Below, in pieces: positions 33,223 to 46,142 of a DNA stretch of 64,000 bases (position 1 is the first letter of the stretch; each line of letters starts with the position of its first letter). The stretch spans positions 18,787 through 82,786 of the forward strand of contig NW_017803884.1 in the NCBI RefSeq assembly GCF_001625305.1. Reading direction: 5' to 3'. This stretch comes from Branchiostoma belcheri. Lineage: Eukaryota; Chordata; Leptocardii; Amphioxiformes; Branchiostomatidae. The notes under the pieces are model-generated. The model did not search any database. It saw nothing but the letters and a program-made list of their open reading frames with translations, and was not told where the DNA came from. Made by a program: the position numbers and the translations under genes.

Positions 33223-33837
33223 GTAATTATATGTATCATCTGTTATCTATTGTCACGGATAATCCTGAAAGTCTAGCTCATATTGCTAATAAACTAGAGT
33301 AGTGAGTCACTCCACTTATCTTAGAGGGAATAGATTTAAGCAAGCTAAAATCAGAAGCATGACATATATAGAAGGTACATAATATGGTATTATGCTGATG
33401 TAATAATGTGGCCACCAAAGGCCCAAATTTGACTTTGATGTTCTAACACTGACATATACACACCAAGTGCAGTTATTCAAGCTACATAACATGTTTTAGC
33501 AGCTTAAAACTTGTCTGTTCTTGAGCAGTTAGTGCTGAATTTAAGTACCAATGAGTAACTCGTAGCACCACACAACTGCTAAAGGGTATAGGATGAAATT
33601 AGCCATTGTGATACACTTTGTTTGTGGATTTTGAAAAGGCCAAGAATTATAGGTTGTACCATTATGGGATTAACATCTAGGTAGGTGGCATACTTCAGAG
33701 CTCCTTCAGTTCCAATTTCTATAGAGCTGCAAGGAATTTTGTTTAGTTTGACTGCAAAGTTTACATCCCTAAAAAAGAGGATTTGTTTTGGTTCTGTGGG
33801 CATTGGCTACTAAAGTTCTTAACCCACCGCTATACAT

Positions 33838-34006
33838 AATAAAAATAGCACTTAAAACCTCAGAATGGTGATGGGTTGAACCACCCAGCTTATAGAAATA
33901 AGCTGCCACATGGACCAAACTTGAAATAAAGTGCATATTTCAACAGTACAACCTACTATTCACATATCCTGATGTACCTCAACATTGATACTATCTATTG
34001 TTTAAT
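33838..34006. repeat. Inverted repeat, right arm (partner 29,118-29,290)
   Basis: Reads GGTGATGGGTTGAACCACCC, then AAGCTGCCACATGGACCAAA and TGAAATAAAGTGCATATTTC, the reverse complement of the left arm with minor differences. The match ends within about 10 bp of 34,006. Confidence 0.85.
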
Positions 34007-34534
34007 ACTTTCTTTCCAACTTGATTATGATTTTGTTAATATTGAATCTTCTGATGGAAGTTATTTTAAGCCTATGCGGGTGGGTGTGGCATCAGCATGG
34101 CCCAATACACGCACATGCAGCATAACCACTACACCGCCATCACTCACCCTACACACTCAGCCTTTACAGCTGGACATTTTGATTGAGCCTAAATTACGAC
34201 GTTATTTGATAGAGAGTGCCCAAAATACCCACAAGGCCGTCCACTGAGAAGGGACCAGAAACATTTAGTGCAAGTATAAGTGTAAGTAGCTCAGAAATTA
34301 CTGATGCTGCTCTAGCTGGAATCTTTAAACTCATCATCTTTAAAAAATCTGGTGTGTATGGTTCTCATGCACTCACTATCCACTTTAACGTCAATTGTTT
34401 CCCTTCTCCTGGGGGAGAATTTGCTATGATCAGAATACACAATGTGTAAGTTGACGAACTCCTGCCTTACATGCTCAGCATAGAGAACACTTCATACAGT
34501 TAGGCATCATGACAATGAGTTTGTGGCAGATAAC

Positions 34535-34837
34535 ATATCTCTGCAAAAGATTTGTAACGCTTGAAGATCCGGTTTTGTGCGTCTTGACAAAGATGAAGTT
34601 TTTCCGAGCTGTACAAGTTCTTTGCGTTTCAACAACAACTGTGTTCAACTTATTCTCCTTCAGCGATTTGTAATGCAGAGTACAAGTAATTATGGCATGT
34701 GAAGTACTGCCCCCTGGCGTCTGCTGATATATTGCAGCATCCGAAATTGCCCTTGGCTCTTTGTCGTAGAACAGTTGTGTATATATAATCGCCAACGTTG
34801 CAAGAAAGACAGTGCCGAAAAAGAAGGAACGCAACAA
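34535..34837 (-). CDS. Galactose-3-O-sulfotransferase-like, first coding exon
   Basis: Type II Golgi sulfotransferase N-terminus. MLRSFFFGTVFLATLAII forms a short cytosolic tail and signal anchor (residues about 3-22), followed by a stem region and NFIFVKTHKTGSSSVTNLLQ. KTHKTGSSS is the 5'-phosphosulfate (PAPS) binding loop typical of Gal3ST proteins. A GTTATC donor follows RY, where family proteins continue. The enzyme would transfer sulfate from PAPS to the 3-OH of galactose on glycolipids or glycoproteins. The rest of the protein should lie at lower coordinates on the minus strand, yet I find no further exon down to 29 kb. It may be beyond a very long intron or lost. Confidence 0.75.
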
Positions 34838-34920
34838 TCTTCTTGGATCTCGTAGCAGAAAAATAGTTTAGTCCGCCTTTGTTCGTAGCCCTGTTCAACA
34901 ATTAAAAATTGAACAGTTTA

Positions 34921-35289
34921 TTTTTAAAGGCAGATACAAATAACACAAAGTAACCATGTATATAGTATAGCTTATACATTACTGTATGTCTTTTATGTGT
35001 TAAAAGAGCTAAACAATTGTTTTAAGTAACATAGTGTCTACTGTTTTTAAAGGCAGATACAAATAACACAAAGTAACCATGGATATAGTATAGCTTATAC
35101 ATTACTGAATGTCTTTTATGTGTTAAAAGAGCTAAACAATTGTTTTAAGTAACATAGTGTCTACTGTTTTTAAAGGCAGATACAAATAACACAAAGTAAC
35201 CATGGATATAGTATAGCTTATACATTACTGAATGTCTTTTATGTGTTCAAAGAGCTAAACAATTGTTTTAAGTAACATAGTGTCTACTG
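34921..35289. repeat. 123-bp tandem repeat, three copies
   Basis: Units start at 34921, 35044 and 35167 with TTTTTAAAGGCAGATACAAA and end AACATAGTGTCTACTG. Copies differ at only a few positions, so the amplification is recent. It lies just upstream of the sulfotransferase-like exon (minus strand), where promoter or 5' sequence is expected. Confidence 0.95.
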
Positions 35290-36080
35290 TTTTTAATGTC
35301 ACTGGTTTTAGTGTATATTGTAACTCTATGTGGCGTGGTAGGTCACATACTAGTATACAGATTTGCCTTGCATAGTTTTTAAAAAACTCCAAAAATACAG
35401 CCTCTAAACTCTCACACATACAACTTTGTGGTTGTCCATACCTATAATAGCAGGTAGACATGGGTGACCGTTTTGAGCCAGTGACATCGGGCTTGAACAA
35501 AGTTCTTGAGGAAAGAAAAGATATCGTCTTTACTGTACTTATAGCTAAACCCAAGGTAAACTGGAATGACCTCTGTGGTGTAATCCGATCTCATCAAACC
35601 GGTGTTAATAGTTCGATTGTACCGACCAAGCGTGACGACATCTTCAATGGACCTATACCATTATTACGTCACAGTTTGTTTACCTGTTCTAAATAACAGT
35701 CTAGAACGGTCAGTTAAAGAATAAAGATCATTTCAAAGTTTTAAAAGTCAGGTCTGTCTGATTTTTGCTGCGTCTAGTTGTGTTGACACAGCATTACATG
35801 CCGTAATGGGAGATTTAGTTGTGACATTAGACGAAAGTAGTACTGTATTAAAAGCCTTTTAGCTTATATTAGGCTAAGACCATGATGATTTGATTATATG
35901 GATGACATCCTCTAGAAACCCCAAAACTGATGCGAGCGTGCGAATAAAAAGAAAGTTTTGCAAAAAAAAAAAATCCTTTCATCATGACATCTACGTGGTC
36001 ATGAAGGTTGTACAAAGGACTCTGAGTGTGGTATGACGAATAATCTAATCTTCAAATTCATTTCTTCACATTTTTACTCC
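35290..36080. other. No gene recognised; one unassigned frame
   Basis: A 78-codon plus-strand frame (35463-35696) is followed by AATAAA at about 35,721. It has no recognised domain and could be the end of an unknown gene or chance. The remainder is AT-rich. Confidence 0.35.
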
Positions 36081-36124
36081 GTGAAGGAGGTCAGGACCTC
36101 CGGACGGAGTGTTGTAATCGGCTG

Positions 36125-36545
36125 ATTTTTCATGTTCGCAGTCAAAACACTGGGTTCTCTTTGTGTAATCGGCACGCAATTTTATACGCCGTCTGCGGGC
36201 ATGCCCGTGTTGATGCACGAATGTGTATTTTTGCCGTTGCTGCTTTCGCGGTCAATGTAATATCGCAGACGCACCCCTACAATTACGAGGCGAATTGGAA
36301 TGGTCCAGAAAAACGCGTTGTTTGGAATAGCAGTGGGGTTCAAAAAAGTTCATGCAGATACGGGGTGGTTTTTATAAGTGGTTCCAGATGTTTTTGCCCA
36401 TGGTTAAGAGATGCCAAGTTTTTTGGAAGATGTTCGCAGCCAAAACGCATTCTTCCGTACGTCGCATTTCTGTGTAATTTCGCATGTGGTGTTGCATTAT
36501 GTCCGGGATGATGCACGTCTTTTTATTTTTACCGTAGCTGTTTTG
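36125..36545. repeat. Diverged ~295 bp direct duplication
   Basis: The blocks ATGTTCGCAGTCAAAACACT (near 36,131) and ATGTTCGCAGCCAAAACGCA (near 36,430) start two similar segments with TTCTGTGTAAT, a GCATGCCCGTG/GCATGTGGTG phrase and GATGCACG, TTTTTGCCGT/TTTTTACCGT. The apparent 116-codon frame across them is a by-product. Confidence 0.6.
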
Positions 36546-36549
36546 ATAT

Positions 36550-39500
36550 TGGAGTAAATGCTTATTTTCGAAACATCCCCATTTCTTTGAAATGGTTTCG
36601 TCCGTTTATGCAACTGTTACTGCGCTAATGACGACCAGTCGCGCTGTCCTGATACACCGCGAATGTGCGAGTGTTCCCTGTAGACAGTCCCGGGAGTCAT
36701 TTTTTTTGCACATTCCAGGAGCCAAACCAAAATACGTTCATGAACCGAGTCCAAAAAACCGAAACGTGAAAATCGGATGATCGGACCTGATGTACATTTC
36801 TCTTTCTATAGATTGTACACACAATACACACATCTTTAGATAATCTGGCCATGGCAGGTTAAAAAAAAAGTAACCCTGAATCATACTAGATTAGCGTAAA
36901 TGCATGTTAATGCGTTCAAAACAAGAAAAAAATTGTTTCCGGGTATTAATCTCTTGAATCACGGCGCTGAATATTGACGCAAAAATCTTTCGGGCATCGC
37001 GCGCCCTTCCCGCGTCACGTGTAGGCATCTCGCATCTCTGATTGGTTGTTGCGTCTTAAGATGACTGAGCCGACGCACGTTTAAACAATTTTTCTTTGTT
37101 CGATTTATCACACTTCACAGAGAATTGTCGCCAATGGCTACTTCTTTTTGTTGCAATATATAATACTTCACGGAGAATTGTCACCTATGGCTTCTTGTCG
37201 TCTTTTCCATTTGATTTTGAGAGTCTACGACATTGGTATCGTTTTCAAATAACTTTTTTTTTGCAACTCACGGTATATATTTACTCATTTTGCAAGTGAT
37301 TTGTACGATTTACACTATGGTTGAAATTTTTTTCTTTTTTGGGAAACGGCCGAAAATTCATGCGCACGAGGATGTCATCCATATAATCAAATCAACATGG
37401 CCTAACGCTACATAAACACGCACCGCGCTACGCACCCCTGAACAAGACACAGAGGACGACTACAGTTTCTTGGATACGGAAAGAACTTAACTATCACAAC
37501 ATATCACACATTATACATAAACATCCAAATATCAACATCATCGCTAAAATGCTAATTAAAATTTTTAGACATTCTGATACTCTTCTTCTTGGCATTGTTA
37601 TGACTGGCCTTATAACTGGCCTGACATACTCCTGCTTGTGTAAGTCAACATCTTTGTCCATCTGCAGTACTCATTTCTGACTTAGGGGGCACTGCTAGTA
37701 CACAATGCAGTTGTGTGTTACTTCAGGGTTGGCAGGACAAACTTCTGGGATGCCGAGACAATAAATATAGTGTGCTTGCTGGAGATATACTGTGGTGGGT
37801 TTCCTACAGATACTGGGGTGTATAATCATGGCCATAGAACGTCAAATTACATTTCAACCCATCTGCCTTCTTCTAACCATTCTTTACTTCATCTGAACAT
37901 ACCTTCCATATACAATGAATACAGGTGATAACATAAATACAACCTTTCAACACCAACCTCCTCCATGGAGGGAAGATGTCCTTGACTTCTCCTTGTTTCC
38001 AGATATTTAGAATGGGAATTTGGAATGGGCGTGGTGAATGATAAATCTTGTATTCATGACATCACCTCAAAAGCCATTAGTTTAGGCATCAGTATCTATG
38101 GAAGTACTTCTGTCCACCCATTTATATACACATGTATACATACTTCTCGGTCTCTGGTGTTTGGTCATATTGATCTCGTAAGTTTCTACACAGCGTGAGT
38201 GCGACACGTGTTTTGTCTCCAGTGTCCAGAGTTCACCGCCCTGCTTAGCGTTGATCTGCAGAGCGATCTTCTGGTCGAGGGCGTGATTGCAGCCCCAGGT
38301 ACTGACGTGAATGGGATGGCATGTTACATGCTGGTGATGGAATCCTACATGTAGCTTTTTCACAAACTTGTGGTTTTACAGGTTCTATGGTGTTCGGTGA
38401 TTTTGATCTAGTTAGATTGTACACATCGTGAGGGGGTCTGTAGTGGACATACGCGTAGTCCGGGATTTTCTTCCTGCCGCCGTTTTTTATATAAGCCTCG
38501 CATACAAAACATGACTTTTTAGAGAGTGTGAGAGTGGGTTTTTTCAACACTGCTAAGCTAAACTAAAATCATAATGCATAAACAATGCCTTTGTCCACTC
38601 CAGGCCAGCTTTAAGTTAATGTTGCTGTAGATCAGCAGCAACCTGCATTCTCTTTCATTTAATACCTCACAACAAATTAAACTATACATTTTGAATCACC
38701 AGGAGGACGATGCGGAGACAGAAGAGTACAATAAGGAGATGGAGGAGAGGACGTGGGAGAGGAGAACAGGGTTCTCAACAAGCTGGAGCTGCTCTGTGAC
38801 CACCATGACCCCGTGACAAGAGCCTGGGCCAAGGCAAAATGGAGGCAGGCAGTCGTAGAATTCAAACGTATGTTTTTCGTTTTCTTTTCATCCCAATCCC
38901 CATTACCTCATTCACAAGACAAGAGTTACACAACCTCATACCCTTTCGGTTGACGAATTATACAATATTAAGAAAGTTGAAAAAAAAAATTTAAGAGCTA
39001 CAACAAAAGGAAGTGATTGGCGTTGCAGATAGTGACTCTAATTATAATGAGATCTATTGTAAGTCCTATGGTTGGCTGTCAGATAATTTCAAGGATATCA
39101 CTTCTAGTCCAAGATACAATGGTCTAGTCCTCATAATGCTAAATGTGTGTTTCTTCTTCACAGGCTGTCGTGAGGAGGGGTTGGAGTTTCTATGCTTGAA
39201 ACTGCAGGACTTCCAGCTGGAGAACTGACCTATCACTTATCTGTTATCACTATGAAATGCCAGGGTCTAGCATCCAGGCTAACTGACTTGTAGACAAATG
39301 TTCATTATTTTGTTACCCTACTATACTCACTATTGTGCATATACTATGACACCTACAACTGTTGTTACTGTATGTGATAAATGCTTACTTTAGGCTTGTC
39401 AGTTGCAGCCCAGCGAGAAACCACTGATTCCGAAAAAATTACGTGTACAATAGTTTATCTTAGTCGGTTGTTTTTCCTCTTTGTACACTTGCCCCCTCTG

Positions 39501-42500
39501 GGAAGGCGACAAATTGTGCAACGTTAACAGACGTCATCTATCATTCTGTGGAGAAAAGCATTCGGCCTTCAATTTTCTTGTACACAGAATGCTGTCAGAA
39601 AACGGTGAAATGTTTAGTAACTTTTGAATTTTAGCCTCTGTCGTCGTTGTGATATTAAGTATCGTCAACTCTGAATGCTTGCGAATGCTATTTTAAATGC
39701 ACTGTCTCTACCAGACTTTACGACTGACAGTATACAAAAAAGGGTGATTTTTTGGTCCTAGAATGGGCTGATTGTTACCAGGGTCGTTTGAAAAACATAC
39801 ACATACCGGGCGCTAGAATGACAAATGATTTACGCCAGTGTCAAGATGGCGTGGTGGCGGTAATCCCTAAACAGATCTTTTGGTGGCAAAACAATCAAGC
39901 GGGCGATTACGCCAGGCGGAAAAGACATTAAGAACACGCCCCCGCCGGTTTTCAAAGCTTTTCCGCTAGTCACGTCCAGGGGACAACTTTGTATGCTTAA
40001 AAGAATCACGACGCGGTTGCCGAATTCGCCGAAGACAGCAGCAGGTTCAGTTGTGAATGTCAAGGATTATAGTCAAGAATACAAAACTTACCTATTCTCG
40101 GCCCGGTGGGCTTTTTGTAATACGGAAGGGTAGTTCGTCGAACCGAAGGACGACGTCAAAGAAAGCCCCTCCCCCCGCACTTAAAAATCGGCCGAACACT
40201 GAGTTTAGCGAGCCGGCCCTGTGCCTCCCACACTGCGTAAACGGCTGTCGGGCGACTATAATGAGGAGAAAACATACTCCTACTTCGATTTGGAATGTGT
40301 AAACGAAGTCTATTACCATCACATTACCCCAGCTGCAGACACAGATTATTGCTTCCTCAAACGACTAGGTAGTCATCTTACCTCCTTAGTCCACACCGTC
40401 TTGGCCGCGTAGGCGAACCTGTCCACAGACACAGGATACAGAACCCAAGACTAACAGTAGTATTCAAGCAACAATGGCATTACTTTTCTTTGAAGAATCT
40501 TGTTTAATAGAATATGTCTTGCTCCTATCTTACTTCCTATGCAACATTCATTAAGTGCTGTCCACATTAGAGAGATATGGGAATAAGAAAAATATCAAAA
40601 TGGTGCTTGTTTTGTTTTCTTTATAGTATATACATGTATGTACTTGTAACAGACAGAACAATCATTATCCAGGGAAATAGTAATTGAAAGGTTATCTGAG
40701 TTGGTAAGTTACATATTTTATTAAGAAAAAACTGTTCTCCAACTCAAGAAATTTGAGTTTTCAACTATATCTGTCTTCATCAACTATCTGAGCCATTTGC
40801 TGTGACATTATTATATTTTCTACATCACTTTCATTGCAGAGCTGTTTGTGTGTTAACACAGTAAGTTTATATTTAACGGTGCTTGTATGTTTTCTATCAC
40901 AGTGTGAATTTTTACAGTAATCAAGTAATCGTCATCATACAACCTATGCTGTATATCAAATATTATTTAGTATTTAGACAATGAACCGGATAGTGAGTGT
41001 GAGTGCGTATGAAGTACTGTCGATGCAGTTAACTGACTTGTTTTTCCTGTGTTTGGTCAGAAAAACAACAAGAGAGTAGTTACAAATTAAATATTCCACT
41101 TTCAAGATCCAAACCCAGGTTTGGTGTAAGTAGTGTAGATGACTGGAGTTCTCTACATACACTTCATCTTATGGTCAGCAGTCAGTGGAAAAGTTCTAAA
41201 CTTAATTACTAGTACTTAGACCATCACTGGGAGCACCTGTGGTGCAGGCACGAAGGAGTCGACTACACCAGTTCACCACAGCTTTCTCAACTGCATGCGG
41301 AAAAAGGTATCTTAAGTGGTAAATATAGTGTTAAGGACTTGACATCATGTTCAATTCAAATATATTACTACATGTATTTTCCACCAATTCAAGTTAATAA
41401 GTGAAAAGACAATCATATTGTATTTATTTACAGCAGACCCTTGTTAAACTAAAAGTGTGTACCAGTTTAGCAGTATTACTGCACAGAACTATCAAAATTC
41501 AGTACATAAAATATCTGTCATGATTACAATTTGCAGCACTGTTTATGTGCGGGCTACAACATACCTTCATGACAACATTTCAGAACCTAAGTGTACTTGT
41601 ATTATTAGTATATTCCATCTGGGTGTGGATTCAAGCTTGTTAATAAGTTTATTCCCTCTTCTAGCATCAGGTTTTTTCTTCTCAAAGGAAAATGGTCCAT
41701 TTTTTGTACCATGTATTTGGCATGTCTCTTCCATTTTTCTAGATGGTAAGTTGAATTGCTGCAGTTCACTACTGCATACAGCTTCATGTTGAGGTCGGGA
41801 AAGTAACACTGTAAAAAGAAGAAGAGAGAAAAATTGAACCAAAAGTTACACTACATGGATTTTCTAAGTTGAAAACATCAAGTCTTGAATGCACTACTGC
41901 AATGGCATTTGCATGCACAAAACCCACCCTATGTATCCCGCTATGAAAACCACACTAAATATTTACAAAAATATTGATATCGTCACTGCTTGTGCTATTC
42001 TTAAATCATTATATTAATCGGTAATAATTTCGTGGTGAGACGGTGAGGATTGTGGTTAGAAAGCTCTATGTGCTTGGCCGGGTGACACAAGAACACGTAG
42101 CGTATCGGTCTGCTGCAGACAAAGGTCATGAAGTTTATTTACAATTTTTACCGACTAAAACTGAAAAATCCCACCATTATCTTACACAAATAGCCACTCT
42201 AAAACGAAATAAGGTATTCCAAAACTAGTTTTATCGAGATTGGCCAGGAAAATTGAGCGGAAAACGTGAAGACGGAAGGCGTGCAGGATGGGGGAGGGGG
42301 GCATGCATCATACTAATTAGGCGCTAGCGCTAGCTTGGATACCGTCAAAAAACGTACCGTAAATCCTTTTGAAGAGAAAGATATCACGATATTTTAGGCC
42401 CGCTAGGTCCAGAACATCGTTGGAACTCGGCCCAAGGCGGGCCAACACCGGTAACGCCGTGTGTAAGCTGGAAATTTAGACTTACGCTAGAGCTTGGAAC

Positions 42501-44270
42501 AATGGCTGCCGCGGGTTTGTTAGGTATGCAGCTGTTCGTGGAGTTAACTCAATCAAATTCCAACAGCCAATGAGCAGGAAGATTAGAGGAAAGCTGCATG
42601 CCTATTGGTTCTTGCTCTGCATGCCAGACTGATGACTCATTGATAGGCATCCCCAACTATATCATATATTGTGACCTAAAACGGTCAAAAAATCCCAAAT
42701 TATACAAGTTTCAGGGAGATTATGCCAAAATTTACAATTGATTGTTCTTGGTAGATATATGAAGCATACCCATACCAAATTTCAGATCATTTGGTTGTAA
42801 AACCAGGGCTCAGGATCCAAAAATCCATTTTTTGGCAAAAAATGCCCCAAAAAACCTTCATAAAAATTTTTCAAAGGCATGTATCAAAAAATGAAAAAAG
42901 GCCTGGGGGTATTGGCCCACTCTACCTCCATGCCAAATTTCAAGTCATTTGGCTGAATGGTGGCTGAGTTGAATCCCTTTGACTGTTTGGCAGGAGGAGG
43001 AGAAGAAACACCAGAGAACACAATATATTTCATCCATACCATGGTATGGACTGAAATATAATAACCTGTCGGATGCTGGCGACATACTCCAGTTTCGGTG
43101 TCCCATTGGATATAATGGTAAAATACGCAACTTTATGGCTGTAAATCCAACAGAAGAAAGTCTTTCCGGAGATTATTTTTATTTCTATAGGAAACACGCG
43201 CATCATGTAAACAACAACAAAATCATTCCAAAATTTAACCGGGAAGTAGCTTGTTGGGGAGAGGGGTTTTGATACTGTGTAGCATTTGACGTTATATTTC
43301 TCGTTGTTGTTGTTTTTCGTCGGAGTGGGTCGGGATAGAGTTGTAGTTTTGACCTGGCAGAGTCACGTGATATTATCGTTACGCTTTTTCAACCAATTCC
43401 CGACCATTCCGAGTAGATAATGGAGCAGTTGCAGGAATCACAACCGGCTTATCCCTATAACCTGATGTAGGTTTATCAGATTTAAAACTAATTTTCAGCA
43501 ACTCATTTTCCTTGAAGATTTATGGCTTCTGATTTAGGACGACTTTTCAGAAACCTTACTTATTTTATAGCTAATTCCAGCACAAGTTTAATACAATTGA
43601 AATGAAAAATCAATGGCAATAGCTACATCAATTAAAATACTTTGGTATGTGTGTATAATGTCAACTCCATGCTGCTTTTTTTTTGTACGAAAAGTGATGC
43701 CATGGACACACGTTCTACTGCAGCGCCAGATCCCTTCCTTCGTCAGTTTGACACTGGTGAGAAATTCGTGTTTTCCAATGAATGGCCCTGCAAGAAAGCA
43801 TTTACATGAATTAGACTGAGTGAAATGTTTAAAAAAACATTTGACTGATACACACTTAAAAAGATGATAACGTTGAAGAACTTTATTAGCACATTTTTGT
43901 CACACTGGGCTAAGTGCAGGTCATTTCCTCTACTCTAGCTATAGTATGTCTTCCATTTTATTCCTTTTTTCACTCTCATAATCAACACTTGAGGTGCACC
44001 ATTGTACAAAGTTCTGTTGCCAGTGTATTTCATCTTTTATCATATAAGAGTAACACATTTTCCTACACACCAACTCTTTTGCTCATTATACAAGAAAACG
44101 ACTGTCTTTGCATTTGCAACATTTCAGAGTAAATGTGTGATGTTGTCTTCTTTGAAAAATGACCTCACTCCAATGGTAGTTCCATTTACTTATCCTTATT
44201 CAGTTATTGTATAGCAAATGTGGTTTACATTAATTAGTGTGGTAACAGGAATGACGTAGCATGGACCTTT
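36550..44270. other. Long gene-poor stretch
   Basis: I found no domain-bearing exon. Weak exon-like pieces: 37,728-37,925 (after TTACTTCAG), 38,701-38,870 (EDDAETEEYNKEMEERTW then a frame change) and 39,164-39,228 (after CTTCACAG). A minus-strand pair of overlapping frames at 38,082-38,550 is Cys/His-containing but unrecognised. At 42,760-42,970 is a repeat with CCAAATTTCA(A/G) and GTCATTTGG motifs. At 39,870 the CAGATCTTTTGGTGG repeat core reappears. Confidence 0.45.
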
Positions 44271-44275
44271 TTGGT

Positions 44276-44380
44276 ACTCTTGTTCAGTTGATGAGCTTCT
44301 AGAAGATTACTGGTGGAGGGGATATCAGTATACAGAAATATCCCAGTACCTGTCCAGGTTCCACAATATTCACCTGAAGT
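44276..44380 (+). CDS. Possible integrase-type transposon exon (HTH)
   Basis: An open segment between TCTTGTTCAG and GTAAGA reads DELLEDYWWRGYQYTEISQY then LSRFHNIHLK. The pattern (Y-x-x-G-x-x-x-x-E-I-x-x-x-L-x-x-x-H-x-I-x-L) resembles the N-terminal helix-turn-helix exon of integrase-core transposons common in marine invertebrates. No integrase core exon follows within the next 10 kb, so it is at best a relic. Confidence 0.4.
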
Positions 44381-44439
44381 AAGATGTGCTTTGATGTTAA
44401 TTAATCATGCTTTTTAGCCTTTAACTAATGTGTAAGTGT

Positions 44440-45300
44440 AAACGGGGACCACCCGTTTAACTTATCCCGGCCCGTGTTTCCCGTCGAATGACTTTGAATT
44501 AGATTGGCCCAGGGCTGACTTGCCTTACTTGGGCCCGGGGGCTACGTCACCCCCACGCTAGAGGGACTTGGCACCGCGCCCGGCGGAGTGCGATATCTGT
44601 CACGTCCGGCCAAGGCCGATTAGTGGTCATGGCTCAATCTACAAGACATAGTGTAAGACTGCCAAATGCACGTGGAACTTGTTGTTGTCTTTGTTTAAGT
44701 AGTAATTGAATAGCTGAGTTGACTATTGTAGTGTTTTTAATGTTGAATATATATTTTTTTCTCTCGTACGGATTTATTCAGTAAAGAGCAGAATGTAAGG
44801 CGCGCCGATGCGGATGCCGCCGTAAATTGATACATGTCTGACGCTGGTACCGACGGTCGGCATCCTGAATCACTGCCGTTGTGGTTGAGAGGGCAGCAGC
44901 CGAGCACGTTTGTGATTTAGAACTAGGAAATGAACACTCGATTGTGGTCGGCTGCCGGCTTGATCACTGTAAACCACACATAGCTTTGTATAAGAAGATT
45001 GGTGACGGAAGTGTACACAAACCGTTATTCAACTGACTGTTTTCATGTATTTTGATTATATTATCGATTGTTTTATGGATTTCCCTCACCGTGGCACAGC
45101 AACACTGAACGGTAGACCTGTTACGATCCCTTTAATCAAATTGATACCTAGATCCTTCGACGAGTCATTGAACTCATGTGAACTTCATTGAACTTCGGGG
45201 AGTGACCCCAAAGGTCACTCAGATTCAGCAAGATAGATGAGAAATTAATCAAATCGCCGGTCGCTCAGACGAATTGACGGGCGAACGTCAAGCAGGTTTC
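44440..45300. other. GC-rich unique-looking DNA, no gene seen
   Basis: GC-rich patches (44,440-44,640 and 44,800-44,890) alternate with AT-rich DNA. No coding exon or LTR could be defined, although several phrases look promoter-like. Confidence 0.4.
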
Positions 45301-45317
45301 CTGTATTTGATAGATGA

Positions 45318-45660
45318 AGTCTACAACTTACTCATTTTCGGCTTCCAATCAGATTTCACTATTTTTGACAAGTTGCGCCTAATTTGGCCATGGGCGTAAA
45401 CCAGAATCTAGAGGATAAATTCGAGAAACAGTCATCCAAAACCAGAATTCACAGAACTCAGAGAGAAGACATAGAGAAGACTTGCGATTCCAGAGAATAC
45501 TCAGAACACTCAGAATACTCGGGATCCAGACGTGCCGTTCGTTGATGTTCGGCCACCGGGAGTTGCTACTTGTACGTTGGACCTAGCGGAATAAATCGTC
45601 GAGATGGAACTTTGATTGACTCCTTTGCCTGAGCCCCTCATTCATCACAGTAGCGTCTAG
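45318..45660. repeat. Upstream partial copy of the ERH-unit 3' half
   Basis: Matches 46,394-46,705: AGTCTACAACTTACTCATTT, then TTTTGACAAGTTGCGCCTAA, CCAGAATCTAGAGG and later TGTTCGGCCACCGG and TTGACTCCTTTG. The copies are spaced about 1.06-1.08 kb and differ by substitutions and indels. The ERH-like start is not recognisable upstream of this copy, so only the 3' half is preserved here. Confidence 0.8.
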
Positions 45661-46142
45661 GCTATAAGGTTTAGACTGCTTTCATGTGGCGCTGCGTTTG
45701 AACGGACTCGTCAAAAAGCGAGGGGAAACCACTTGGAGACGAAGGACGATCTACTCCAGCCGAGAGAGGGATCCAGCTACATCGAGACCGGGACCAGAAC
45801 GGACAGAGAGAGCAGAGACGAAGACGAACCGTCCCGGACCATCAGGACAAGGTGAGGACCTTTGTTGTCTTGGTAGATGGAGCATAGCATGACATTCGCC
45901 CAGTAACTGATCGCCACTGTCGCAATTAGAACTTGAGTGTTGTATTATGTTGCCGAAACTAAGTTAGGATATGTTGTTATGTGATAGATGCTGATCTTAT
46001 AGGCACCTGTTGTATGTTGTGAGGAAGTTAGTCAGTATTTCGGAGTTGAGTGTTGAGTTAGTCGGGTTGCAGCTAACTTATTTATTCGTGTTCGTTGTGA
46101 TAGCCTAGGAGGTATGTACTCTGAAGTTGAATAGACCAGGTC

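Noticed and set aside
33579-33803. Minus-strand 74-codon frame opposite the OTU gene intron
   Set aside because: No domain, splice context or repeat evidence; likely chance.
30239-34247. A complete Helitron in the 28-34 kb block
   Set aside because: Only the DUF6570-like region and OTU are seen; I found no Rep HUH motif, no helicase Walker motifs and no CTRR terminus.
36161-36511. 116-codon cysteine-containing frame
   Set aside because: It crosses a diverged direct duplication and shows no signal peptide or domain.
38082-38550. Two overlapping minus-strand Cys/His-containing frames
   Set aside because: They may be one frameshifted exon pair, but no family is recognised and the sequence has internal repetition.
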